In this document: positions 51,795-63,398 of the stretch, one piece after another | Layout of the letters: each line of letters starts with the position of its first letter | Position numbering within the stretch: the stretch's first letter is position 1 | Source of the DNA: Purshia tridentata | Lineage: Eukaryota; Streptophyta; Magnoliopsida; Rosales; Rosaceae | Length of the DNA: 64,000 bases | Direction: 5' to 3' | Assembly (NCBI GenBank): GCA_003254885.1 | Contig: QANT01006335.1 | Location: forward strand, 62,001 to 126,000 | Position numbers and translations under genes: made by a program | The notes under the pieces: generated by a model | What the model saw: the letters and a program-made list of their open reading frames with translations, nothing else | Databases searched by the model: none | What the model was told of the DNA's origin: nothing

Positions 51795-52015
51795 TGCTAT
51801 GCCTGGAAAATGGAGAAGAAAGAGAAGAAAAATTGGGACTTTGGGAACGCTCAGTTGGGAAAGGAGTAATATTGGGATGAAGGTTAGTTGTATTTGTTTC
51901 AGTTGGTACTTGCCACGTAGAATGTGGTAACATAGCCAATCACATTGTGCCACGTTAGCAGTCACACTATTGTGTACATATACGCTGTTTCTGACTTGCC
52001 GCTGCGTCGTTAACA
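51795..52015. promoter_or_regulatory. Bidirectional promoter with ERSE (HRD3/VPS26C)
   Basis: Only 221 bp separate the start codons of HRD3 (minus) and VPS26C (plus). At 51936-51954 the sequence is CCAAT, nine bases, CCACG: an exact match to the ER stress response element ERSE-I, which binds NF-Y plus a bZIP factor (bZIP28 in Arabidopsis, ATF6 in mammals). A second ACGT core, GCCACGTAG, lies at 51912-51920. The element is about 140 bp from the HRD3 ATG and about 60 bp from the VPS26C ATG. ER-stress induction of HRD3 fits its ERAD role; any effect on VPS26C is inference. Confidence 0.75.
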
Positions 52016-54653
52016 ATGTCGATTGAGCTCAAGCTTTCCCGAACCAGTCGTGTTTATCGCCCTCCCGTAATTGCTATCTCTCTCCCTCTCTCTATCAATT
52101 TCTTTTTTTGGGCAAACCCTCTCTCAAATAGTTATACAACTTATAAATATATGTATTTATATATCATATAGTGATGATGATGAGATGATGAGATGATGAT
52201 ACTGGAATTTCAGGAACTTGTTGAGGGTAAAATCGTAGTGAAGTCTCCTTCTTCAATCTCTCACTATGGAATTCGCCTCGCTGTTAACGGATCTGTCAAC
52301 TTGCAGGTTCGAATTACGCCCTCTGTTTGCTTCCCAAGAAAATCAATGGAAGGAAAAGAAAAGAAAAACCAGTATTAAAAGTCTTATTTTCTATTACTCT
52401 GGTTCATCATTACTATATGTTTTTCTAAAGGTTCGTGGAGGATCTGCCGGAGTTATCGAGAGTTTAGTTGGTGTTGCCAAACCTATCACCATTGTGTGAG
52501 TGAGATTTCCACAGCTCTTGGGTCTTGCTTTGCTACTATTATGTTGCATCTATTTCTCATGTGCTTCTCCCCTTTTTCTCAATTGGTAGCAGGAATAAGA
52601 TTATTGAGGTTAGACCGTCTGGAAAAATTGCTTCAGGCACATCAGAGGTATCTGTGATAAATAATTCAATTTAAAAGTGCTTTTAAATTTGGAACACTAA
52701 TTTTTGAGACACTATGATATTCCAAATATGTGTGCTGCCACCCGTGAAAATTTATTGTCTTCTGGAATCGAACTTTCTAACCACGTACTTTCAGCTTCTG
52801 TGATTGCCAAATGTTGTAAGATCTGCAGATGTAGGGAAAATTATACAAATTTTCTAGAGTCCGCGATTAAAACCTGTTCATCTTTGCTGCATAACCGCTT
52901 TTATTATCCCTTGTTTCCACAAAAGTTTTATTTTTAAGGCGGTTAGCATTTACTTATTTATTATTTGTCTGTGTTTTTGGTCAAATCTTTTGCTAGTAGT
53001 CTGGTTTCAGTTTCTGCCTTTACTCTTGTTCTTGTACCCAGTTAATTTGAATGCCATGCCCCTTTCACTTTTCAAGTTAAAATAAATTATGGTGGATTTG
53101 AAGCTGCTTTGATCTTAGTAAAACTTGCTTATTCTCTTTTTGTTTGGTAGAATGTAAATTCCTGTTGTATCATTTGCAAATTATAGTTGTTCATGCTTGT
53201 TGCAGATTCCCTTTTCCATGAATATCAGGCAGCCAGGAGAAGACAACCTAGAAAGGTTCTATGAGACCTTCCATGGAGCAAATATTAGCATTCAGGTAAA
53301 TATTTCTGTCTTAAAAAAGTGCAAATGTTCAGTGTTTCCACTCTGAGTTGAGAACATCGTTGGTATTGATTTCGATTCCACCTTTTTAATGCATTTTTTT
53401 TTCCATATTTATCCGAAACTTGATAAAAAAAACTTTGTTCCATAGTATTTATTAACTGTAGATATATCGAGAGGATACCTGCATAAATCATTATCTACAA
53501 CAATGGAGTTCATAGTTGAAAGTGATAAAGGTATGTTTTGACTATATTGATAAAGTTGTTATTTGATTTTATTCTTTCTTTGTAATTCCATCTAGATACT
53601 TTATTTAAAGTTACTACTTTGGTTATTTTGTATTTTTTAGCTGATCTTCTTCAGCGACCAGTTGCTCCTGAGATGGTCATCTTTTACATTACTCAGGATA
53701 CTCAAAGACATCCTCTGCTTCCTGAACTAAAGTCAGGTTGCTGCTTACCTTGCATTATTTTCCACCCTTTTCTTCTTAAAACTTTGACGTATTGTTTTCA
53801 TCTTTAATGAATGTTCAATTTCTTTTGCATGCATAAGAAAATAATGCACCATTTGGAAACTAGTTGTGTTGCATTTAACTTCTAATTTGATGTGGCTTAT
53901 TATTTTTGGAATATGGTGAATATGTCATGAAATGATCCTATTTTTTGATGAGAGGTATTGCTGAATAGGTGGATTTCGGGTTATAGGAAAAATTTCTACT
54001 CAATGTTCTTTATCAGACCCCATTACTGGTGAGCTAACAGTAGAAGCATCTGCAGTTCCAATTTGTTCCATTGATCTACACTTGCTTCGTGTAGAGTCAA
54101 TCCTTCACGGGGAGAAAATTGCAACTGAAACATCTCTGGTTCAGACTACACAGGCATTCACCCTTCCACATCTTGTCAACGTATTTCACTAACTTACTTC
54201 TCATTAACATTTTTGTTGGCCTTCTTCTTCCTATATCAGATAGCAGATGGAGATGTCTGTCATAATATGACTCTGCCCATTTATGTTATACTTCCCCGTC
54301 TCTTGACTTGTCCTACAGTCTTAGCAGGGTGAGTTTCCACCTAGAATAAAAATTGTAGCGAAGATCAAAATAGAGCAACTTGAAGTTATATTCTAACTGT
54401 CAGTTGCATCATAATTCTATTTGTGCAGTCCATTTTCAATTGAATTTAAGGTTGCCATAGTCATAAGCTTTCAGTCAGAGGTAGCCAGATTGCCTTCAAA
54501 ATCTGATCCTACAACTCCCAGACTATGGGTAGGCATCATTTCAGCTTTTAAACGAGAGTGATAGGTATTTGTTCTATCTAACTGTCTTTTTTCCATTCTG
54601 AATTTCAGCTTGCAATGGAAACTTTACCGCTTGAACTTGTTAGAACAAGGTGA
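52016..54653 (+). CDS. VPS26C: VPS26C (DSCR3) retriever/retromer-like subunit
   Basis: 317-aa arrestin-fold protein. VPS26C joins VPS35-like and VPS29 in the retriever complex for endosomal recycling, and the Arabidopsis protein is linked to root-hair growth. Exons: 52016-52066, 52214-52306, 52431-52495, 52593-52647, 53206-53295, 53446-53530, 53641-53736, 53969-54153, 54240-54328, 54429-54528 and 54609-54653. Sequence runs MSIELKLSRTSRVYRPP, then SSISHYGIRLAVNGSVNLQV, PFSMNIRQPGEDNLERFYET, FHGANISIQYLLTVDISRGY and IADGDVCHNMTLPIYVILPR, matching plant VPS26C through to LPLELVRTR. All introns are GT-AG except intron 8, where the conserved ETSLVQTTQ|IADGD junction needs a GC donor (CAG|GCATTC at 54154). 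The nearest usable GT (54181) would insert nine residues, AFTLPHLVN, in frame. Head-to-head with HRD3. Confidence 0.93.
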
Positions 54654-55696
54654 GATGAGTTGGACAAAGGGTACAAGCATGATCAAACACGTTTACACGG
54701 AGAAGAATAGAGCCGCTGATTTTGGGCCTTGAGCGTGGTTGCTGGTCATTGGACTTAACCCCTTCCAACATTGGGCCTATCTTCTTAGAGGACTTCCTAC
54801 GTGTCTTTAGCCCTTGCTCTTTTGTGTGTGGTTGTGTTTTGGGTTGCGGCCTCCTTACTATAAAAAAAAGTAAAAAAAAAATAGAAGCACATCAGACCGT
54901 TAGAATCACAGTCTAGATCTTTCAACGATGATGACCGTTTGAATGTTTAAGATTCATACGTGTCGTACGTGTGGGCTGTTGATTTATAAATAGCACAACA
55001 TATGAAAAGGAAGAATTATAGAGTGTATATACCGCATGTATATACCCCATGTACGGCCAGCAATGATAAGACTACTGCTTATTTCTTTATTACAGAAACA
55101 TGGTGTTACAGTCGCACCAAATTTACCTTGTTTTTTGGCAACAATTGGGAAGGGGCTGTGTTTCACTTTGGAGCTCCATGTAGATAACGTTTTCCAAGGT
55201 ACTTCATCTTAGTCAAAGTAGCCTAGGCATTATTGTTCTGGATCCTTTTTTATTTTTCAAATGATTTACATTAGTTTATTTTGTTGTTTAAACTATTTTA
55301 TGTGAATCAAAATAGTGGATCAAATGCTTCTTTTAAATAGAGTGTAGTTGACTAGTTGCTGATCCGTTCGCACATGAACTGATCATTTTGTTCAAGAAAA
55401 CGAAAATTTAAACCAAGTCCAATCAGGACAAGTGTAGACTTTATGAAGGAAGTTCCACAGCCAGAAAAGCTATGTTTCCGGTCTAATAATCTCTCGTAAA
55501 CAGTTATTCATTCACAAAGAATAGACGAGCAACCTCTAAATATCCATAAAAACAGAAGCATCTCATCCTTTTTACTATTATTTAAGGGGATATACCATCA
55601 TTCAGGTTCTAAACACTTGTTGGCAGGAAGCAAACCAAATATAAATCACATTCCAATATCTACTCCTCAAAAGAGTACAGCAAAATAACTTGCACT
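54654..55696. other. Convergent intergenic region VPS26C/galactose mutarotase
   Basis: Should hold the 3' UTRs of both genes. A C-rich patch (about 54717-54850) has no open frame I recognise. Nothing else is evident. Confidence 0.5.
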
Positions 55697-57531
55697 TCAC
55701 TCGACTGAAAACTCAAACAACATGCTGTGTCTGTACTTCTCACCAGTTTGAACAACAACAGATGGGAAGTTCGGTGTGTTGATTGCATTTGGGAACCCCT
55801 GTGTCTCCAAACAGAGTCCTGCATGCTTTCCATAAACAGCACCTTCTTTACCGACAACCCCATTGACATAATTCCCAGTGTAAAACTGCATCCCAGGGGC
55901 ATTGCTCCATAGGTTAAGGACTCTTGAGCTGGATGGGTCTCTCACCTTTGCAGCATGTTTCAGACCTTCTTTCTCTTCTCCACAGTCAAGCACATAGTTG
56001 TGGTCATACCCTATACCAACCTCATGGATGGACTCACCAATCCTCTTCTCAGTGGTGAAATCAAAGGGGGTGCCTTTAACTGGCTTGATTTCACCTGTTG
56101 GGACTGTGTTTTCATCCACAGGGGTAACATGGTTTCCCCATATTTGAATTGTATGGTCAAGTATGTTCCCCGAGTTATGGCCAGCCAAGTTCCAGTAGGT
56201 GTGCTGAGCTAAGCTGACTGGGGTGGGCTTGTTCTCAGGCACTGCTTCCATGTCAAGTCTCATTGTTGTGCTTGAAGTAAGTGTGTAAGTTGCAGTCACA
56301 GAAAGATTCCCTGGGTAACCTATTGCAAGGAAAAACATAAAACTGAGAGAGAGAAGGGATAAAGAGATACATAGGTAGATAGATAGATAAACAGATAGTG
56401 AGAGAGAACCTTCCTCCGCATCATGACTATGATATTCAAAAGTGATGGATGGGTTATCGCCTTTTTTATGTTCTGCTACCTCCCATATCTGCTTATCATA
56501 CCCCTTGTGACCACCTAAGAAGAGTGAACAAAAAATATCAGCAGGATGTGTACCACATGATTTCTGTTTTGCAAAAATAAATGATGGCAACCGTAGATCA
56601 TTGATCATAATCACATAATATTAATAACAAGCCTTAAGAGACACCAGAGATTTCTAAGTAAATAGAAAATTTGATGGAAAGTTCAAAGCAAGAATAGCAT
56701 TGAGAATGAAAAGTTGGACAATTCCATACCATGGAGACTGTTTGGAGGTTTGTTGATAGGCAAAGAGTACTCAGTTCCGTTGAGTGTAAACTTTCCTTCT
56801 TTGATTCTATTTGCGACCCGACCCACAATGCAGCCAAAATAAGGAGCAAGCCCTTTCTGATCACACATGCATTGACATTCAAAGAGGAAAATACCAATTA
56901 AAACAAAAAATTCAACTGATTATACCATGTAAAACTCTAACATTTAAATTCCCATAAATCATCAAATGGGGCTCTCTGTGAAAAAACCACGATATTCATA
57001 GGCAATGTTATAAAACCATATGACAAAAAATCAACTGATGGCGCCAAAGAAAAGTGTATATAGAATTCGCATCAGATCACCAACTTTTTTCTTTTTGGTT
57101 CAACAAATCGCCAACTATATAGCAAATAATTCGCTTTGTTTTCTCATGAAAAAGTTTATGCATGCAATCAATACACCCATAATCAATTTTTTAAAACAAA
57201 AAGAGAAAAAATTTACCATGTACGGGTCAACGGAGTCGAATCCAAGAACAACATCAGCCGATTTCCCTTCAAAATTCATCATCCAATCCAAACATCAGCA
57301 ATATTTTTTAGAATGACCAAAAACACAACTAAAAAAAAATAAAGATTGATTATACAATGAAACTGACTATCAAACAGAAGATTGATTGGGCAGAAAAAAG
57401 AAAACTAATTATGTACCATCCTTTCCAGGAACAAACAAGGAGGTGATGGTGCAGCCATAGTTGGAGATGAGAACACGCATGGTCCCATTGTTGAGTTCAA
57501 AGATTTCTGCTTTCTGGTTCTGATCCGCCAT
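55697..57531 (-). CDS. Galactose mutarotase (aldose 1-epimerase)
   Basis: 339-aa enzyme that interconverts alpha and beta anomers of galactose or glucose, probably cytosolic since no targeting peptide is seen. Exons: 57531-57417, 57266-57217, 56856-56730, 56514-56410 and 56319-55697, all GT-AG. Family landmarks are present: [18 protein letters not shown] near the start, [10 protein letters not shown] with Arg72 for substrate contact, the catalytic acid region [13 protein letters not shown] with His172, GYDHNYVLD, and the catalytic base in [13 protein letters not shown] with Glu304. The length is typical of plant GALM-like proteins. The start [11 protein letters not shown] is the first in-frame ATG after the leader, which carries an (AG)9 tract. 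A CCAATATAAA box 95 bp upstream fits a TATA element. One of several paralogs expected in plants, so no specific symbol is given. Confidence 0.93.
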
Positions 57532-57584
57532 TGTTCGTGTTCCTCTGATGAGTGAGCAGAGAGCGTAACAGCGAGAGCGAGAGA

Positions 57585-57631
57585 AGAGAGAGAGAGAGAG
57601 AGGCAGAGTCAGAGAGACAGAGATGTTTATA
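57585..57631 (-). promoter_or_regulatory. Galactose mutarotase core promoter and leader CT tract
   Basis: The reverse strand shows CCAATATAAA (TATAAA at 57631-57626), followed by a CT-rich leader containing (CT)9 at 57602-57585, before the ATG at 57531. Spacing predicts transcription starting near 57595-57600 and a leader of about 65 nt. Confidence 0.5.
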
Positions 57632-58844
57632 TTGGATTAGATTCTGATGCTTACTCTCTTATATCCGTATGTATGTATATATCGCGTTTAAGGAGTGACG
57701 ACGTCTCTCCGAGTTATGTTGCGACATGTTTCCTACTTTTACCTGATTTTCTCCCTGCGATCTCTCTGATCTGGTATATCACTTATCCTCCAATTTTCTC
57801 TTCTTTTTTTTCTTTCTTAATAAAGCAACCGATTATTATTTCTTTATATAGTACATTAGTACTCTAATTTTTCACTTACACGCGGATTCCGATCATTTAC
57901 TCATTCCTTTAGGTTCTGATCTCGAAACCGCTTAGTTTTTATTGTATTAATTAACTAGAGTTCGTCTATAATTAAATAAGAATATAATAAGGATTAATAT
58001 TAAGATTTGAATTTGGATTAGAATTTGGAATAAGATTAAGATTTGGATTAGTAGTGAGATAATAGAATAGGATTATGACATATTAGAGTTGGATTTCCTC
58101 CAATATAATTTTAAATATATTTAACAAAAAACTGAAAAAAAAAATAAAAAAATTGACGAAGTGGATGATCTGTTTATGTTTTTCTTACCCAGTTACCTTA
58201 CCTGCGGATAAGTTTTTCCATGAAATAATCTTTGGTCAATAAAAAAAGAGGACACATAAAAATTTCTTTGCATGGAATTTCTCGATTTATGTCTAACTAA
58301 CAATATTTATGGAGTTAATTTTCAGTAGAGAAGCCATATATTATGGGAACAGACCTCATTGATCACAGACAAATGTGTGGCTGTTCATGAGTCATTCTAT
58401 ATTGTACTACTTTGGTCTAACACTCAAACTTTGGCCCCAAGAAAAGAAACAAAAAAACAAGTATAAATTTCTTGTTTCCCAAGTAACAATCTGCATACAT
58501 TTCAAATGTTTCGGCAATTTATATTCATTCCTTTTGCATAAAAATAATTAATTATTGCTGGGGATGAATAATTAATTAGAATATATACAGCTTATATACA
58601 GTATTACTCTGTTCTCGAGTACCTTCACACATTCACAGAATTCACAATCTCTCTTCCATTTCTTCTTCTGTATATCCATCTTTCTCTTACAATCAATTTT
58701 GTATTCTACTTGCATGCATACAACTTTTGCTAGCTCTTAATTATTTGTGCACACCTCAGCAATACTAATTTCTACTTGCCATAATTCATATCAAAACTAC
58801 TTGCAGTAGCAGTAGAGAAAAGAAACAAGTATACATATATACCA
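57632..58844. other. Divergent intergenic region mutarotase/eL19
   Basis: AT-rich 1.2-kb interval between divergent genes. A TATATA at 58593-58598 could serve the eL19 gene (leader about 220 nt). No gene or repeat is recognised. Confidence 0.45.
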
Positions 58845-59448
58845 ATGGTGTCACTGAGGCTGCAAAAGCGGCTGGCCGCAAACATACTCAACTGTGGTAA
58901 GAAAAGAGCGTGGCTCGATCCCAACCAGACCAATGACATTTCCATGGCCAATTCCAGTACGTATTAATTTCAAATATTATTTCTTACTCATTATATAGTA
59001 TTGGATATTGAGGCAAGCACTGTGAATTGCAGGGATGAGCATTAGGAAGCTTGTAAAGGATGGCTTGATCCTCAGGAAACCAATGAAAATCCACTCAAAG
59101 GCACGCTCTAAGGAAGCCCATGAATCAAAGAAGAAAGGTAGGCACTCAGGTTATGGAAAGCGAAAGGGAACCAAGGAGGCAAGGCTGCCATCAAAGGTTC
59201 TGTGGATTAGAAGAACAAGAGTATTGCGGCGTTTGCTATGCAAGTACCGGGAATTTGAGAAAATAGATGGGCAGCTGTACCACAACATGTACATGAAGGT
59301 AAAGGGTAATGTTTACAGAAATAAGCGCATACTTATAGAGAGCATTCACAGGGTTAAGGCTGGAAAAGAAAGAGAGAGAACACTATTGCATCAGTTTGAA
59401 ACCAAGAAAGCCAAGAGCAAAAGCAGAGGATTACAGGATGGAGGATAG
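58845..59448 (+). CDS. RPL19: Ribosomal protein eL19 paralog, divergent and C-terminally short
   Basis: 175-aa cytosolic large-subunit ribosomal protein in two exons (58845-58956 and 59033-59448, phase 1, GT-AG). The start [18 protein letters not shown], the core [14 protein letters not shown] and [20 protein letters not shown] are classic eL19. Typical plant eL19 is about 205-215 aa; this one stops after [13 protein letters not shown] and lacks the usual basic helix (ERKHARREERLAQG) and Ala-rich tail. It also departs from the norm in the normally invariant Arg-rich stretch ([16 protein letters not shown] instead of RSRARRMKIAKMKGRH). It keeps an intact frame and an intron in the conserved ANS|R region, so it is not a fresh retrocopy. 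It could be a specialised paralog or an early pseudogene. Confidence 0.85.
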
Positions 59449-60000
59449 ATTAGGCCAAATGATCAGATAGTACTTATCATGTTCAAACTTAAGTTGTCAT
59501 TAGGAAGGTTTATCAAAATTCTTGTATTTGTCTTCTACTATGTGGTCTGAGTTTTAAAGATATGTTATTTTAGAATTTATTGGTTTATCTCATAAACTTT
59601 ATCTTCTTTCTTAGGCAACTTTTCTGCATTCCGATATAGCAAAAATCATAATAAAGATTGAAAATGACCCAAAGAAAATTGAAAAGACTGTTCTTTATTA
59701 GGTCCCCAACTATTAAATGAGCTTTTTTTTGTTTTTTTGTTTTTTTTTTTTTACTTCTACTACAATTTCAACTGCTGGGAACACGTGATTAGATGCTCAT
59801 TGTGATGCATCACAAATCAATTCACGATTTATCACCTAGTGTAAAGTCCTACGTTCCTGAATAGGTGACAAAAAATTAATATAGGCTTCAAGAAACCATT
59901 CCCAATTACTATAATTGCAGATGAAACATAAAGCAGGGGAGACCACACGAAAAAAATACCATAGAACTCGGTTGATGCTCACTAATAATTGCAAAGACCA
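59449..60000. other. Convergent intergenic region eL19/aldolase fusion
   Basis: About 550 bp with T-rich runs (59727-59750) and no recognised feature beyond the expected 3' UTRs. Confidence 0.55.
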
Positions 60001-63000
60001 TCATGCCTTTCCTGCTGAACCAAATAGATGCATTTTCTCTGCAATCACTGCTTTCATGGCTTCTTTTGCAGACGCCATAACATGGACTAGATCTTTCTTA
60101 GGGTCCCTAAGGGAGTCCATGTAAGCTTTCCGCACCTCAGTATTTACATTGAACTTTCTGACACCATGCTCTATGCATTCCTGTTCAAGGAGTCAAACAG
60201 TTTATATACACTTATCAGCCATCAAAGTTTGTTCAACACTGTCAGTTTAAGCTTTAACAGAGCAGAATTCAAATACAGATGGAAACATCATTGAGGATCT
60301 TCAACTTTTAATTGAAAACCTAAGAACCCAAGTTGTTTCTCAAGTTAGTAATATATATAAAAATTTTACCTTTATAAGTTCCTTAGACAAACCAGAAGCT
60401 CCGTGAAGCACCAGGAAGACTCCTTTTTTCGAACTCAAAGCATGCAAATCCTATTAAGGGGAAATTGCAATCAGTAACCTAGATAACGAGGAAGTGGGTG
60501 TGGGGGAGAGGGCAGGCATACCCATGTAGTATGAAATTAGCATTCAGATCAATAACCAGTAATAGCACAAAAGTCAATAAGTAATTATCTCAACAACCTT
60601 AATGGAATTATTAGGAATACATTTAATATACTTGACCTTAAGCAAATCAAGTCTCAGATTTGGGCCACTTGCAGGGTATTTCCCATGGACATTTCCGATA
60701 CACACTGCCAAAGCATCTATGTGGGTTTCATCAATGAACTCTTGAGCCTGAAATTCATGAGGCCTTTTGGTGAATTTGGAAATGTTTAACGAAAAAGGAA
60801 AGCTGATTTCAAAAAATTAGGAAGAAAAAGATAACCTGCTTAACATCAGTCAGCCTTGCTTCATATTCCTCAACAGTCAAATCATCTTCTGTCCCCGACA
60901 ATATCCCTAGTTCAGCTTCTACTAGCAAGCCCTTAGAGTGAGCCAGGAATGCTACAAACTTAGTGTATGAAACATTTTCTGTAAAGGAAAGATGTGACCC
61001 ATCCACCATGACTGAATCAAACCCCTGCAAGGATAAATCAAGAATGCAAAACAATTAATAACGCTCTATAATGTTAATGTTAAAGAGATTACATTCTGAC
61101 TACAAACAATGGAACATGAGATCAAATGGTAAAAAGTTAACTTACCAACTCAAGAGCTTCCACCAGATCTTGCTTTAAAGTTCCATGATCAAAGTGCACA
61201 GTTATGGGAACCTACGGTAAAACCAGCAGTTCAGTAATAACTACGTAAAGCCGATGTAGAAAAATTTCAACATTTATTAGGCAAGAATTCTAATGAAAAT
61301 AAATATCATATATACTCAATCATTTTTTAGAACTTCTAAGAAATTTCAATTAAAAAAGAAGAAGAAGGCGTCTATCTTAGGATACCTTCATAAATCAGTT
61401 TTAGGACATCAGTTAAGATGACAGCCTAAAATTAAATAACGAAAAGTCACAACTTGAAACACAATGTTTAGGATGTGCTATGCCACTTACACTGGCTTGT
61501 TCAGCAGCAGAGATACAACATGCAACCAATGGGATCCCTCCTTGCTTCAAGGCCCCAGGATGGATCTGGATAGATAAATGACAATCAGTGAATGTCTAAT
61601 TGTGAAATCACCTCATGCAGCAATTTGTGAAATTTAAGAATTTCGAAATTGTGTTCAATGCTTAGAAAAGATTAAGTTGCATCAGTATTATTGTCCTTGG
61701 AATCTTAAAAGTTATTTAAAAGGATATTTGGTTTGATTAGGACCTAGCAAACCAGCATATAGTTGGTTATTGTGAGTGTATATCTTGGGGAGTCGCTTTT
61801 ATAGACAAGCCATATATCCAAGCGTCAGTTTGAAACTCATACTTGAGAGGACAAGTAAGAGAAATAATCACGCAATATGTAATGTAGGAAGTAGGAACAG
61901 TGGGCTATTCGCAATATCTACTACATTCATCCAATGTTCTACTGCTTCTAACCTGTAATATAGCAGGACTTTGTTCTTCCTCTGCTGCAGCAACAATTGC
62001 CTCTGCTCCTTCCAAATTATAAACATTGAATGCTCCGACTGCAAATCCACCCTTTTCTGCATTCTTTACATAGATTATATTGTTAATATGGAAGGAAAAA
62101 AATATTTATGTACCAACTAGCTATTGGTCAAGTGATATCTCTTTCCACAATGTTGGAGAGATTCCAAGTTCAGATACCCCCTCCCCCAATTTCATTATTT
62201 TTTTAAAGAAAAAGTTATGAAACTTCAAATAATGATCCTTACCAGAAGGAGCTCTTTGGTTGATGAAAGTCTCACTGGACGAGCCCAGGATTTCACTAGC
62301 TCTGCCAATGCTTTACTGTCACCAACATTACCTAAGAATGGAGAATTTTAAGAAGTTCGAAGCATCAGAAGTCCAATATGATAAGTTTTGTTAGTTTACA
62401 ACTGTTCCCAAAAGCTTAAGCTGTAAGAATGAGGATGTGAGGCAACTTTTATTTTTGTATTCTAACACTCTCCCTCACGAGTAGGTGTCTCCCCACCACT
62501 GGAGATCCTAACATGTGAAATTCAACATAAAATTGAGTGTACACTATCAGAGATTTGAATTCAGAATCTCTAGCCCTGATGCCAAGATACATTTTGTTGA
62601 GTTACCATTGTCTTCAAAAGCTTAAAATTTTAGGATGTGGACCAACTACAATTTTAATATTCCACCACAACATAAACTTTTAGTAAATCTAGCACGAGAT
62701 ATTTGAAAACTCCAAAACTCACCAGGAAAAACAATGTATGGAACTCCCAGATGCCTACTTTCGGGACCTAGCTGCCATAAGGGAACACCAGGCAAGGCTT
62801 GCCCCACTATTTTGGCACATTTTGCTTCAAGAGCTTTCGTAGCAAGATCAGAGGATGTGATTCCACCCTAAGTAGAATATAAAATTCAGCATGACAGAAC
62901 CAGGTACAACAGTGGTTATTTTAAGATTTCATAAGTCCATAGCATATGAAGCATGTATACAAATATAGTGACGATATTTATGAATTCATTATGTACAACC

Positions 63001-63359
63001 AACTGTGTTAGATGAATGGTATTGAGTCATATTAAGGCTATTTTGGGTTAAGCTTCATGTTCAAGTCCTAAACTCTCTAGGACTCCTTGTTTTTTTTTCT
63101 CATGAGTAAGAGGAAATTCACAATCTGCGGCAACCCATGGTTTGAAAAAGTCACCCATGGATCAGCCCAGTGATTCACCTCCACTCAGTGAATCTTGTGG
63201 ATTAAGAAACTCTATGCCCTTAAAAGTTCTGCATCAATAACTCAATGTTGCCTTGCATATGGGGTTTTATTTTTCAATTGAACCCCCAAGTTTAATAAGG
63301 GATTTTAGTTTGGAGAGGAAAGGCAGCTCTGACAATTCAAAAGGGTGTTTGTGCATGCT

Positions 63360-63398
<39 letters not shown>

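Noticed and set aside
52586-52592. Alternative acceptor for VPS26C exon 4 (TAG four bases upstream of the chosen CAG)
   Set aside because: Would change the frame and lose the conserved ITIVNKIIEV junction.
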